DNA of 64,000 nucleotides from Eubacterium sp. AF16-48 (GTDB taxonomy: Bacteria > Bacillota > Clostridia > Lachnospirales > Lachnospiraceae): the NCBI RefSeq assembly GCF_003479405.1, contig NZ_QUHB01000001.1:412025-476024 (forward strand). Reading direction: 5' to 3'. Under the pieces are notes generated by a model. That model had not been told where the DNA came from. It did no database searches and saw only the letters and a program-made list of their open reading frames with translations. The position numbers and the translations under genes are program-made. Position 1 is the first letter of the stretch, and every line of letters begins with the position of its first letter. This document shows positions 45,618 through 53,760 of this stretch, piece after piece.

Positions 45618-46493
45618 TTATTTTTTAACCTTAACTGTTTTCTTTGCACTATATGCACCTGCAACACCTGATGATTTTGCAACTGCTGCTACCTGTACAC
45701 TTACTTTCTTTCCAGCCTTAGCTTTAACTGTAACTGTTGTTTTTTTAGTTGTAGTTACCTTTCTTCCAACTTTCACTTTGTATTTTGAAGCTCCTGCAGC
45801 CTTTGCAAACTTAACGGTAACTTTGCCCTTCTTTGTTGACTTAACTGACTTAATCTTTGGCTGCTGAACTAATGTAAACTTAGATACAGTAATTAACGTT
45901 GATGATGAGTAATCTCCATTAGCATCAACTGCAAGTCCGTCTGCTGGTTCCTGCTTAAACTGTTTTCTAAATACCTGATATCTTGTAGTGGCATCTCCGT
46001 CTTCTGATACACCTTCTCTGTCACCGATATCTCCACCAAGTCCAAAATAAACTGAGTTTGCATTAGCTTTTGCCTTAAATGTCTTGTTTACCTTAACTGT
46101 CTTGTTAGCTGGAATCTTTACCCATGTTGAGTATGCTAATGTATCACCTGTAGCAACCTTAACATATGCAAACTTTGTGATATTTGTTGCCTTAATTGTA
46201 AATGAAAGTGTGTATGTCTGTCCCTTCTTTACATTAATGTTTTTAGCATTTCCGCTTTTAGCTCCATCAATGTAAACCTGAGCTCCCCAAACACCCATCC
46301 AGCCTACAGAATCAATAGCTGCTGTAAAGCCTGATGCCTTGTTTGATGTTAACTTTCCTTCTGCTCCTTCGTACCATCCTTCTGTAGCAACAAAGTAGCT
46401 GCCCCAAGTTGCTGCAAAACATGTAGTTCCCATAGCAATTACAAGTGTAAGTGCAAGAACTGATGCTGCAAATTTCTTTGCCAATCTTTTCAT
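45618..46493 (-). CDS. Secreted carbohydrate-binding-like protein, basic C-terminus
   Basis: A 291-aa secreted protein. The ATG at 46493 has AAAGGAGG upstream and starts a signal peptide cleaved near CFAA. Residues about 30-200 resemble a jelly-roll CBM (GWMGVWGAQVYIDGAK, KGQTYTLSFTIKATN, STLITVSKFTLVQQ). The last 80 residues form a fibronectin-like domain extremely rich in Lys, Val and Ala, ending TVKVKK. Architecture parallels the proteins at 41.9 and 43.3 kb, so these three look like paralogues. Function as a wall-held glycan binder is inferred. Confidence 0.78.
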   Translation of the reverse strand: MKRLAKKFAASVLALTLVIAMGTTCFAATWGSYFVATEGWYEGAEGKLTSNKASGFTAAIDSVGWMGVWGAQVYIDGAKSGNAKNINVKKGQTYTLSFTIKATNITKFAYVKVATGDTLAYSTWVKIPANKTVKVNKTFKAKANANSVYFGLGGDIGDREGVSEDGDATTRYQVFRKQFKQEPADGLAVDANGDYSSSTLITVSKFTLVQQPKIKSVKSTKKGKVTVKFAKAAGASKYKVKVGRKVTTTKKTTVTVKAKAGKKVSVQVAAVAKSSGVAGAYSAKKTVKVKK

Positions 46494-46600
46494 GATTGTT
46501 CCTCCTTTAAGATATAAAATTTTAATACAATTTGGGAAATATCCGCTCTCCCATATCAAAACGTATTAGATTTTGTGTTCTAACCGACGCCCCTTTTGTT

Positions 46601-47572
46601 TTATTCTATAACATTTATAGGGGTTCCTGCAAGCCATTTTTGCAAATTTTCTGAAACGATTTTAATAAGTCGCGTTCTTGTCTCCAACGGAGCCCATGCA
46701 GCATGAGGAGTGATTATAATGTTTTTGGCATTAAGTAACTGACAATTAGGCGCCATCGGTTCTTTTGATACCACATCTAATGCCGCTCCACATATAACAT
46801 CATGGTTAAGGGCATAGACTAAATCATCCTCATCCACCACACCTCCACGGGATGTGTTAATGAACAAACTATCACGCTTCATTTTACAAAAGAATTCTTT
46901 GTTGCACATTTTTTCCGAATCCCTGTTTAATGGGCAGTGCATTGTAACAATGTCTGACTTCTTAAGAATTGTATCAACCTGTGCATATTCTGCAAATGAC
47001 TCATTTTTTAGTATTGTGCCCTCATTTTTTAGTGCACTTCGACTGTAGGCAAGCACATTCATGCCAAAGGCATTTGCAATTTGAGCCACCTTCTTTCCAA
47101 TAGAGCCATATCCTATTATGCCTATAGTTTTTCCACTTAATTCCTTCATTTCCATAAACGGGGAAAATTTGTCGGTTTTTATCCATCCGCCTTCTTGTAC
47201 AAAATAATTATACCTTGAAATCTTGTTGTAAAAATGAAGAATAAATGCAAAAACATGTTGTGCCACCGCCTCTGTGGAATAGCTTCCTGCGTTACATACC
47301 GTTATTCCCTTTTTACGGGTGTACTCTAAATCCACGTTATTATATCCCGTTGCAAATAACCCAATATACTTAAGTTTAGTTGCTTTACACAGCGTCTTTT
47401 CAAATAATGGTGTCTTATTACATAATACAACATCTGCCTCACTTATCCGTTCAACTATCTGATTTTCCCCTGTGCTTCCATATATTTTAACATTTCCATA
47501 TTGATCAAATGCTGAAAAATCTATATCATTATTTAAAGATAATGTTTCTGCATCTAATATTACTATGTTCAA
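46601..47572 (-). CDS. D-isomer-specific 2-hydroxyacid dehydrogenase
   Basis: NAD(P)-dependent dehydrogenase of the D-2-hydroxyacid family, closest in feel to glycerate/hydroxypyruvate reductases. The 323-aa protein has the Rossmann motif GIIGYGSIGKKVAQIA (about residues 148-163). The catalytic Arg lies in NTSRGGVVDE, the Glu in VVSKEPM and the His in ITPHAAWAP. It begins at a TTG with GGAGG 7 nt upstream. It sits between glycan-locus genes on the same strand with no obvious metabolic link. Confidence 0.9.
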   Translation of the reverse strand: MNIVILDAETLSLNNDIDFSAFDQYGNVKIYGSTGENQIVERISEADVVLCNKTPLFEKTLCKATKLKYIGLFATGYNNVDLEYTRKKGITVCNAGSYSTEAVAQHVFAFILHFYNKISRYNYFVQEGGWIKTDKFSPFMEMKELSGKTIGIIGYGSIGKKVAQIANAFGMNVLAYSRSALKNEGTILKNESFAEYAQVDTILKKSDIVTMHCPLNRDSEKMCNKEFFCKMKRDSLFINTSRGGVVDEDDLVYALNHDVICGAALDVVSKEPMAPNCQLLNAKNIIITPHAAWAPLETRTRLIKIVSENLQKWLAGTPINVIE

Positions 47573-47598
47573 AATTCAGCCTCCGTAAATAGTCTTTT

Positions 47599-49182
47599 TT
47601 ATTTTTTTATACTTACTTTCTTAGCCTTAGACCAACTTCCGTATGTTTTTCCGTTAACTCCTCTTATTCTGAAGTAATATTTTTTCTTTTTAGTAAGTTT
47701 CTTCACTGTATAAGTAACTTTTTTAGTTGTAACTGTCTTAGTCTTATACTTCTTTGCTGTTCTAAACTTCTTATCTAAAGAATACTGTACCTGATATTTC
47801 TTTGCATTCTTAGCACTTTTCCATATTAACTTTACAGAAAGTTTCTTAACGTTAGTTGCTTTTTTTACTGAAACCTTTGCAGGTTTTGCCTTTTTTTTCG
47901 GCGCTGACGTCGTAGCAGGCTGTGTTGTTACATTTTTCTTTGTAGTAGGTTCCTGCGTAGTAGTTTCCTCTTTTTCCACATACTTATTAGTTATAACTGA
48001 TAACTGATAGCCCTCAGGATTTCCCAAACTTGCGTACAACTCTCCTAACTGGGTAATTGCACCTGTTTCATAATCAAATAATGCTGAAGCTCCACTGTAT
48101 GCTGCTCCGTCTATTTCATTGGCACTGTTAATATTATAAGGGAACCATGAATAACGTTCAACATATGGACGTTCTTCTAATCCTTCCACAATTTCCTTCA
48201 TGAAATTCTCCACATTTTTTCTTGCCGTTGGATTCTGATAACTATTGTTAGTAAGTACCGGATGCTGTCCCCATACTGAAACCTCAGTCAGCCAGATTGG
48301 CCTGTTATATCTTTTATACAATTCATCAATTTTGTTAAGTAATACCTGAGCCTGTCCTTTTTCAGGAAAGGCTGTGTAAAAATGCATAGGTATTGCATCG
48401 CATCTTAAATTCTCGTCCTCATCTACCTTTTTAACAAATGCATCTAACCACTCTGTACTTGATGCTACAGCCGGAGCTACCGTTCTACGACCTGTAGCTG
48501 TAATGTCTTTCCACAGTTCTACAGCTTCATCCACCGTAAGATTAGACTGTTCAGGATGATCCGGCTCATTAAATCCAAGTATATATTTATCCTTTGATGT
48601 AATGTCAGGAATATGCTCCATTACATCCTTACCCCATATCATAGGTGCAACAGGAATTTCGCTAAAATTATCAACTACGGAATTAAACTGTGTTGGTGCC
48701 CAGTTATAATACCATGCGCAGTTCATATCACTTAATTTAACTGTTGAACTCATATCAGCACCAAGGGCAACACCTTTTTTGGAAACGTAAAAAGTTACTT
48801 CATCACTTTTAACCTCTGTTCCATCGTCCATTGTAGCTACAACATATGCCGTATGGGCAGATACCTGTGTAGTGTATACTTCACACTTTGCTTCCTTAGA
48901 AAGCCCTTTGGCATCAAATGTCATCACAGCCTTAGTTCCGTCAACTAAATCACATTCATTTTTCCCATCAAAATAAACCTGATAACCTGACGCATTTTCT
49001 AATGTTCCATCGAATTTTATATCAATGTAACCTGCTCCCACAAGTTTTCCCTGTACCGGAGCTGTTATGGCATTCTTCTGCCAATCACTTTTTTCATCTG
49101 CCTTTGTCAAATTAGTTGAACTGACAGATATTAACGACACCATCATTGCCATCGTTAATAAAATACTAATAATTCTTTTCAC
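47599..49182 (-). CDS. Secreted GH128-like glycosyl hydrolase with Lys-rich fibronectin-like C-terminus
   Basis: A 527-aa secreted enzyme. The frame opens at 49245, but the GTG at 49182 has AAGGAGG upstream and begins a signal peptide (RIISILLTMAMMVSLISV). After a beta-rich module (about 35-135) comes the GH128-type barrel with ILGFNEPDHPEQSNLTVDEAV and IWLTEVSVWGQ as the Glu motifs and VERYSWFPYNINS at the end. A Thr/Pro linker (about 415-445) leads to a Lys-rich fibronectin-like domain ending KVSIKK. The promoter lies inside the terminator of efp, upstream. Beta-1,3-glucan is the likely substrate type, from the family. Confidence 0.85.
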   Translation of the reverse strand: MKRIISILLTMAMMVSLISVSSTNLTKADEKSDWQKNAITAPVQGKLVGAGYIDIKFDGTLENASGYQVYFDGKNECDLVDGTKAVMTFDAKGLSKEAKCEVYTTQVSAHTAYVVATMDDGTEVKSDEVTFYVSKKGVALGADMSSTVKLSDMNCAWYYNWAPTQFNSVVDNFSEIPVAPMIWGKDVMEHIPDITSKDKYILGFNEPDHPEQSNLTVDEAVELWKDITATGRRTVAPAVASSTEWLDAFVKKVDEDENLRCDAIPMHFYTAFPEKGQAQVLLNKIDELYKRYNRPIWLTEVSVWGQHPVLTNNSYQNPTARKNVENFMKEIVEGLEERPYVERYSWFPYNINSANEIDGAAYSGASALFDYETGAITQLGELYASLGNPEGYQLSVITNKYVEKEETTTQEPTTKKNVTTQPATTSAPKKKAKPAKVSVKKATNVKKLSVKLIWKSAKNAKKYQVQYSLDKKFRTAKKYKTKTVTTKKVTYTVKKLTKKKKYYFRIRGVNGKTYGSWSKAKKVSIKK

Positions 49183-49216
49183 TTTCGTGTCCTCCTTCAA
49201 AAAATTATCTAAAGTC

Positions 49217-49245
49217 ATTATAAAAAAACGAGACCATGAATGCAA
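49217..49245 (-). promoter_or_regulatory. SigA-type promoter embedded in the efp terminator
   Basis: On the minus strand: TTGCAT (49240-49245), a 17-bp spacer and TATAAT (49217-49222). The -35 lies in the terminator loop and the -10 begins with the last T of the terminator T run. The GH128-like start codon is about 30 nt downstream. Confidence 0.7.
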
Positions 49246-49268
49246 GCACTCATTGGTCTCGTTTTTTT
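49222..49268. terminator. Terminator of aroDK-efp
   Basis: A 9-bp stem (49228-49236 with 49254-49262) is flanked by A7 and T7, so it could work in both directions. It lies 16 nt past the efp stop. Confidence 0.85.
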
Positions 49269-49283
49269 ATTTAAGGTATCTTT

Positions 49284-49841
49284 TTATACTCTCTTTGAGT
49301 ATTCACCTGTTCGTGTATCAATAACAATTGTTTCGCCCTGTTCAACAAATAAAGGAACATATACTGTAGCTCCTGTTTCAACTACTGCCGGCTTTGTAGC
49401 ATTAGTAGCTGTATTTCCCTTGAAGCCAGGTTCTGTCTCTGTAATCTGTAATTCAACTGTAATAGGTGGTTCGATGGCAAATACATCGCCTTTGCATGAA
49501 CAAATCTTTACTGTTTCATTTTCCTTTACAAATTTCAAAGAATCTCCAACTTTTTCTGAACCGATGGCAATCTGGTCATATGTTTCTCCATCCATGAAGT
49601 AATATAAATCACCATCATTGTATAAGTACTGCATATCCTTTCTGTCGATATGAGCATTTTCAAATTTTTCAGTTGGTCTGAATGTTGTTTCTACAACACC
49701 GCCACTCTTAATATCTTTTAACTTTGTTCTAACGAACGCTGCGCCTTTTCCCGGTTTTACATGCTGAAATTCGATAATCTGACAAATCTTTCCATCGTAT
49801 TCAATTGTAATACCGTTCTTGAAATCGCCTGCTGTTACCAT
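49284..49841 (-). CDS. efp: Translation elongation factor P
   Basis: Ribosome-binding factor that relieves stalling at polyproline stretches. The 185-aa, three-beta-barrel protein has the conserved tip loop [11 protein letters not shown] with Lys32 at the site modified in other bacteria, [13 protein letters not shown], and the C-terminal signature around [26 protein letters not shown] precedes the ATG. It is 71 bp downstream of the aroD-aroK fusion and shares its terminator; no modification enzyme is encoded nearby. Confidence 0.97.
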   Translation of the reverse strand: MVTAGDFKNGITIEYDGKICQIIEFQHVKPGKGAAFVRTKLKDIKSGGVVETTFRPTEKFENAHIDRKDMQYLYNDGDLYYFMDGETYDQIAIGSEKVGDSLKFVKENETVKICSCKGDVFAIEPPITVELQITETEPGFKGNTATNATKPAVVETGATVYVPLFVEQGETIVIDTRTGEYSKRV

Positions 49842-49912
49842 AATATTTCCTCCTAAAAGTTCGTCTGTGATTGCTCACGTTATTCCTATTATATGATATA
49901 TCCTAATATATT

Positions 49913-51187
49913 TCAACCTTTTTCTTCCAGCTTACAAAGCATGTCGTAGCAGGTTAAAATTCTGTCGTTACTATCCACATTAACCTTTATATCCGCTACT
50001 GACTGATACCTTGGTTCTCTCTTCTCCATAAGACTTTTTACATGGCTAAGACTCATGTCATTGTTAAGTATCGGTCTGTGGGTATGATCCTTTACCCTGT
50101 CAAATATTGTTTCCGGTGTAGCTGTAAGAAGTACAATAGTTCCGCTGTTTTTTAGTATGTCCACATTTTCATCTTTTAACACGGCACCGCCGCCACAGGA
50201 AATTATCTGATTTTTGTTATTTGCAATTTCCCTAAGGCTTTCTGTTTCTAAGTTTCTGAAATATTCCTCACCGTATTTTTCAAAAATTTCACTTATGGAC
50301 ATTTTTGCCTTTTCTACTATATACGCATCCACGTCAATTTCCTTAAGTCCCGTTATTTTTGATAATGCAGAAGAAACCGTGGTCTTTCCTGTTCCCATAA
50401 ATCCTATTATGGCTATGTTTCCCTGCAAAGGGCAATGTTTGTTTTCCTGTAAGAGCTTTCTCACAACCTTAATACCAGGCTGTCCCGGTGCTGAAGCACT
50501 TACTCCTGCTGCAAAGGTAACTGAAGTTTTTGTGATTTTAGGTATAACCCTTGTTACGGCTCCTAATTCACCCATAGACATTGTAATAATTGGTGCCTTT
50601 ATTTTTTCATCTGTCTCCTTTGATGCTTCAATTAACACTTCGACGTCTTTTTTATCCCTTGGCATAACTGCTAATTTACAAACATCTGCCCCTGATTTTT
50701 CTATGGTGCTTAATATTTTCACCATTTCTTCCTTGTCCGGAGTTTTGTCAAAATGATGATTAGAACCTATAACATTCATTCCCTTTTCATGAAGGCTATT
50801 AATCAATTCATTAGCCTTATCATCCTTAAATACTTCCACGTCCACAAATTCTACATTAAATTCTTTGCCTTTTTCTGCAATAAATAAGCACAAATCACAA
50901 TATTCATTCCAACCTATCTTTTTATTTCCACCTTCTGAATCTGTTCTTATTGTAAATATAACAGGAATATTTTCATTAACGTCTTTCATTTGTTTTAGGA
51001 CATTCAGGTATCCTTCATTGTTATCGGTTTCAAAAAAATCTCCCCGCCACTCTATTATATCCGGTTCCATTTCTACGACACTTTTTAACTGCTGTAATAC
51101 TTCTTCCGTAGTTTTTCCCATAACCGGAACACAAACTCTTGCCTGATTATTTGACAAAGTTATTTTCCCGAAATTCTTTTCCTTCAT
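49913..51187 (-). CDS. Fused type I 3-dehydroquinate dehydratase - shikimate kinase
   Basis: A 424-aa bifunctional shikimate-pathway enzyme. Residues about 1-250 are a type I dehydroquinase (AroD): EWRGDFF, IFTIRT, the catalytic His in GSNHHFDKTP, the Schiff-base Lys in DVCKLAVMP, and SMGELGAVTRV. Residues about 258-424 are a shikimate kinase (AroK): Walker A GFMGTGKTT, DVDAYI, SISEIFEKYGEEYFRN (substrate Arg), ISCGGGAV and RPILNND. The frame opens at 51208 (TTG), but that lies at the transcription start. The ATG at 51187 has GGAGG upstream. It is divergent from aroE, two pathway steps sharing one control region. Confidence 0.93.
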   Translation of the reverse strand: MKEKNFGKITLSNNQARVCVPVMGKTTEEVLQQLKSVVEMEPDIIEWRGDFFETDNNEGYLNVLKQMKDVNENIPVIFTIRTDSEGGNKKIGWNEYCDLCLFIAEKGKEFNVEFVDVEVFKDDKANELINSLHEKGMNVIGSNHHFDKTPDKEEMVKILSTIEKSGADVCKLAVMPRDKKDVEVLIEASKETDEKIKAPIITMSMGELGAVTRVIPKITKTSVTFAAGVSASAPGQPGIKVVRKLLQENKHCPLQGNIAIIGFMGTGKTTVSSALSKITGLKEIDVDAYIVEKAKMSISEIFEKYGEEYFRNLETESLREIANNKNQIISCGGGAVLKDENVDILKNSGTIVLLTATPETIFDRVKDHTHRPILNNDMSLSHVKSLMEKREPRYQSVADIKVNVDSNDRILTCYDMLCKLEEKG

Positions 51188-51215
51188 TTGTAACCTCCAC
51201 GTTGACAATAAATAG

Positions 51216-51244
51216 AGTATAGTTTAGCCTTTAAATTTAGTCAA
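51216..51244 (-). promoter_or_regulatory. SigA-type promoter of the aroD-aroK fusion
   Basis: On the minus strand: TTGACT (51239-51244), a 17-bp spacer and TATACT (51216-51221). Its -35 is 8 bp from the -35 of the divergent aroE promoter. Confidence 0.8.
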
Positions 51245-51252
51245 TGCAAAGG

Positions 51253-51281
51253 TTTACATTTTTTCCCTGACACTTTATACT
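51253..51281 (+). promoter_or_regulatory. SigA-type promoter of aroE
   Basis: TTTACA (51253-51258), a 17-bp spacer and TATACT (51276-51281), about 36 nt before the start codon. Confidence 0.8.
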
Positions 51282-51316
51282 TAATAAGGATTTTATTTGA
51301 AAGGTGGAATTTTCAT

Positions 51317-52189
51317 ATGGGATGTATCAATGAAATTACAGGACATACAAGACTCACCGGACTTTTGGGAAGTCCCGTGGCACATAGCAAATCCCCTTTA
51401 ATGCATAACGAAGCATTCAGACTTTTAAGACTTGACTATGTATATCTTTGTTTTGATGTTAAGGAAGATAACTTAAAAACAGCTTTTGAAGGATTAAAAA
51501 AATTAAATGTCGCAGGCTTTAACTGTACAATGCCTGACAAAACCGCAATCTGTGAGTTATTAGATGATTTATCTCCTGCTGCTAAAATGATTGGTGCCGT
51601 AAACACCGTTGTAAATGAAAATGGCAGATACATAGGTCATAACACTGACGGCATAGGTTACATGCAGTCAGTAAAGGATGCAGGTTTTGATATTAAGGGC
51701 GAAACCATGACTCTTCTTGGTGCCGGTGGTGCAGCATCTTCCATCTTTGTTCAGGCAGCATTAGATGGTGTTAAAAAAATCAACCTTTTCAGTATTAAGG
51801 ACAGGTTCTGGGAAAAAGCAGAAAAAATGGTTGATATGGTTAATTCCAACACAGATTGTGATGCAAAGCTTATTGAGTTAGGCAATGACGATATATTAAA
51901 CGAAGCTATCTCAAACAGTAAGATTTTAACCAATGCCACATCTGTTGGCATGGCACCAAATACTGATAATTGTATAGTGAAGGATTTTTCAATTTTTAAT
52001 GAAAACCTTATTGTTTCAGATGTAATATATAATCCAATGGAAACTAAGCTTTTAAAAATTGCCAAAGAACATGGATGTCCTACCTTTAACGGCATATATA
52101 TGCTGTTATATCAGGGAGCTGAAGCTTTTAAGTTATTTACGGGAAAAGATATGCCTGTGGAAGAGATTAAAAAGAAATATTTTTCATAA
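51317..52189 (+). CDS. aroE: Shikimate dehydrogenase
   Basis: NADPH-dependent reduction of 3-dehydroshikimate to shikimate. The 290-aa protein has the substrate-binding N-terminus LLGSPVAHSKSPLMHNEAF, the catalytic Lys-type region NCTMPDKTA, IGAVNTVV, HNTDGIGY, and the Rossmann Gly-rich LLGAGGAASS (about residues 134-143). The usual catalytic K-x(n)-D pair is N-x-T-x-P-D-K here, normal for the family. GGTGGA precedes the ATG. It is monocistronic and ends in a large hairpin array. Confidence 0.95.
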   Translation: MGCINEITGHTRLTGLLGSPVAHSKSPLMHNEAFRLLRLDYVYLCFDVKEDNLKTAFEGLKKLNVAGFNCTMPDKTAICELLDDLSPAAKMIGAVNTVVNENGRYIGHNTDGIGYMQSVKDAGFDIKGETMTLLGAGGAASSIFVQAALDGVKKINLFSIKDRFWEKAEKMVDMVNSNTDCDAKLIELGNDDILNEAISNSKILTNATSVGMAPNTDNCIVKDFSIFNENLIVSDVIYNPMETKLLKIAKEHGCPTFNGIYMLLYQGAEAFKLFTGKDMPVEEIKKKYFS

Positions 52190-52192
52190 CAT

Positions 52193-52260
52193 CGAGTAGG
52201 CTGACTCCTACCCGATTTTAGCTAGCGGACATCTCAAAGCATAGCTTTTCGATGTTCTTA
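52193..52260 (+). other. Structured stretch in the aroE 3' untranslated region
   Basis: Between the aroE stop and its terminator are further inverted repeats: GTAGG/CCTAC (52197-52201 with 52206-52211 region) and ACATC...GATGT (52230-52234 with 52250-52254) enclosing AAAGC-ATA-GCTTT. No ORF fits. Role unknown. Confidence 0.55.
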
Positions 52261-52261
52261 C

Positions 52262-52311
52262 GCCCGGCAAATAATATTTCGTGCGAGCACGATATTGCTT
52301 GCCGGGCTTTT
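52262..52311 (+). terminator. Terminator of aroE
   Basis: A 9-bp GC-rich outer stem (52262-52270 with 52299-52307) encloses a second helix built on CGTGC/GCACG, followed by TTTT. Confidence 0.85.
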
Positions 52312-52316
52312 GCTAC

Positions 52317-52352
52317 AAAAAAAGTGCGTAGGTTCATTACTTACGCACTTTT
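52317..52352 (-). terminator. Terminator of the nrdR-yqeG end
   Basis: A 10-bp stem (52321-52330 with 52342-52351) ends in seven T on the minus strand. The yqeG stop codon lies in the loop. Confidence 0.85.
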
Positions 52353-52837
52353 CTTTTCCATAACCAGAGAATTAATTTTTCCGGTATTCTTTTTAAAATA
52401 ATCTGTATTTCCTCTTTTTTGTCAATTTGCTTTAACATTACAGTTTCTATACCTGTTCTGTTTGCCCCCCAGATATCCGTAAAAATCTGGTCGCCAATAA
52501 ACAATGTGGATTCTTTATCAGTATTCATAAGCTCCATTGCCTTTTTATAGCTTTCCCTTGAAGGCTTATGAGCATCATATATGAATTTTGAATTAACTGC
52601 CTTTGCAAAAGGTTCAACTCTTAGTTTCTTATTATTTGAAATAAGACATGTATCTATTCCCATTCCATGTATTTTTTCAAAAACCTTAATTATATGTTCA
52701 TCTGCCGGTGCTCCGTGAGGCACCAGTGTATTGTCTATGTCCGATACTATTCCACGAATACCTTTTTTGTAGTACATTTCAAAATCAATGTCATCAACGG
52801 AATCAAGGTATGTATCCGGGTATAATTTATTTAGCAT
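52337..52837 (-). CDS. yqeG: YqeG-family HAD-IIIA phosphatase
   Basis: A 166-aa HAD-superfamily phosphatase. Motif I is VSDIDNTLVPHG (nucleophile Asp), motif II SNNKK, and motifs III/IV are the Lys of AHKPSRESY and IGDQIFTDIWGANRTG. It matches the YqeG (HAD IIIA, TIGR-type) family of Firmicutes, where the physiological substrate is unsettled. AAGGAG precedes the ATG. It follows nrdR by 35 bp and ends the sporulation/nrdR gene run. Confidence 0.92.
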   Translation of the reverse strand: MLNKLYPDTYLDSVDDIDFEMYYKKGIRGIVSDIDNTLVPHGAPADEHIIKVFEKIHGMGIDTCLISNNKKLRVEPFAKAVNSKFIYDAHKPSRESYKKAMELMNTDKESTLFIGDQIFTDIWGANRTGIETVMLKQIDKKEEIQIILKRIPEKLILWLWKRKVRK

Positions 52838-52872
52838 TTAAATCTCCTTAGGGTTAAAATGTTAAAACTTAA

Positions 52873-53322
52873 TTATTTAAGTAATTTTGCCAGTTCCTCC
52901 ATAAATGTGTTTACATCCTTAAATTCACGATATACCGATGCAAAACGCACATATGCCACCTGGTCTAATTTCTTTAATCTGTCCATTACCAGTTCTCCGA
53001 TAACCGCACTGGAAACTTCCTTCTGTTCCATGTTAAATACGGCATTTTCAACATCTTCCACTGCTGAAACAATCTGTTCATAGGAAACCGGTCTTTTATG
53101 GCATGACCTTAAAATTCCTGCCTCAATTTTGCTTCTGTCATAGGGTTCACGTATATTATCTTTTTTTATAACAATAAGTGGAATGGATTCTACCTTTTCG
53201 TACGTGGTAAATCTCTTCTTACATACTTCACACTGACGTCTTCTTCTAATGGCATTATTCTCTTCTGCCGGTCTTGAATCAATAACCTTTGTATTTTCTT
53301 CTCCACAATATGGACACTTCAT
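52873..53322 (-). CDS. nrdR: Transcriptional repressor NrdR
   Basis: Nucleotide-sensing repressor of ribonucleotide reductase genes. The 149-aa protein has the N-terminal zinc ribbon (Cys3, Cys6, Cys31, Cys34; KCPYCGEEN and RRQCEVCKKRF) and the ATP-cone domain (about residues 49-139; IVIKKDNIREPYDRSKIEAG and YVRFASVYREF). GGAGGA precedes the ATG. No nrd genes are in the window. It sits between the ymxH-like gene and yqeG. Confidence 0.97.
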   Translation of the reverse strand: MKCPYCGEENTKVIDSRPAEENNAIRRRRQCEVCKKRFTTYEKVESIPLIVIKKDNIREPYDRSKIEAGILRSCHKRPVSYEQIVSAVEDVENAVFNMEQKEVSSAVIGELVMDRLKKLDQVAYVRFASVYREFKDVNTFMEELAKLLK

Positions 53323-53428
53323 AGTTGTTCCTCCGGTTCTTTTTTACCACATAATTATAGATAATATTCCCTGTAAGGTCAAGGGTTTAGAATCCAGGCT
53401 TTTCACTGATTATGAGTATTTATTACCT

Positions 53429-53692
53429 CTAAAACATCTTTATTTTATGTTTAACCTCCGCCTCATCTACCTTTACCAATATAATATCAGGTCCCACCTG
53501 GGTAATACACTTAAAAGGGATTACATACTCGTAATCACTACATACTAATCCACACCATTTACTTGGTCCCGGCACAATAATTGCCTCAATACATCCTGTG
53601 CAAATATCAAATGCTATATCATCTGCACATCCTAATATTTTGCAATTGCAACAGTTTATAACCTCTTTCCTTTTTAAATCCTCTATTCTCAT
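53429..53692 (-). CDS. YlmC/YmxH-family PRC-barrel sporulation protein
   Basis: An 87-aa single PRC-barrel-like protein of the YlmC/YmxH family, conserved in spore formers next to sigG. It begins MRIEDLKRKEVINCCNCKILG and has a Cys-rich N-terminus (CCNCK, CTGC), the segment IVPGPSKWCGLVCSDYEYVIPF and a beta-rich end. Its biochemical role is unknown; position downstream of sigG suggests sporulation. The ribosome binding site is AAAAAGG, moderate. Confidence 0.85.
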   Translation of the reverse strand: MRIEDLKRKEVINCCNCKILGCADDIAFDICTGCIEAIIVPGPSKWCGLVCSDYEYVIPFKCITQVGPDIILVKVDEAEVKHKIKMF

Positions 53693-53760
53693 TTAAAGCC
53701 TTTTTTATTATCTTATGCAGTATCCCTGTTTTGTCTATCAATTTGTAGCGGGACATTCTC

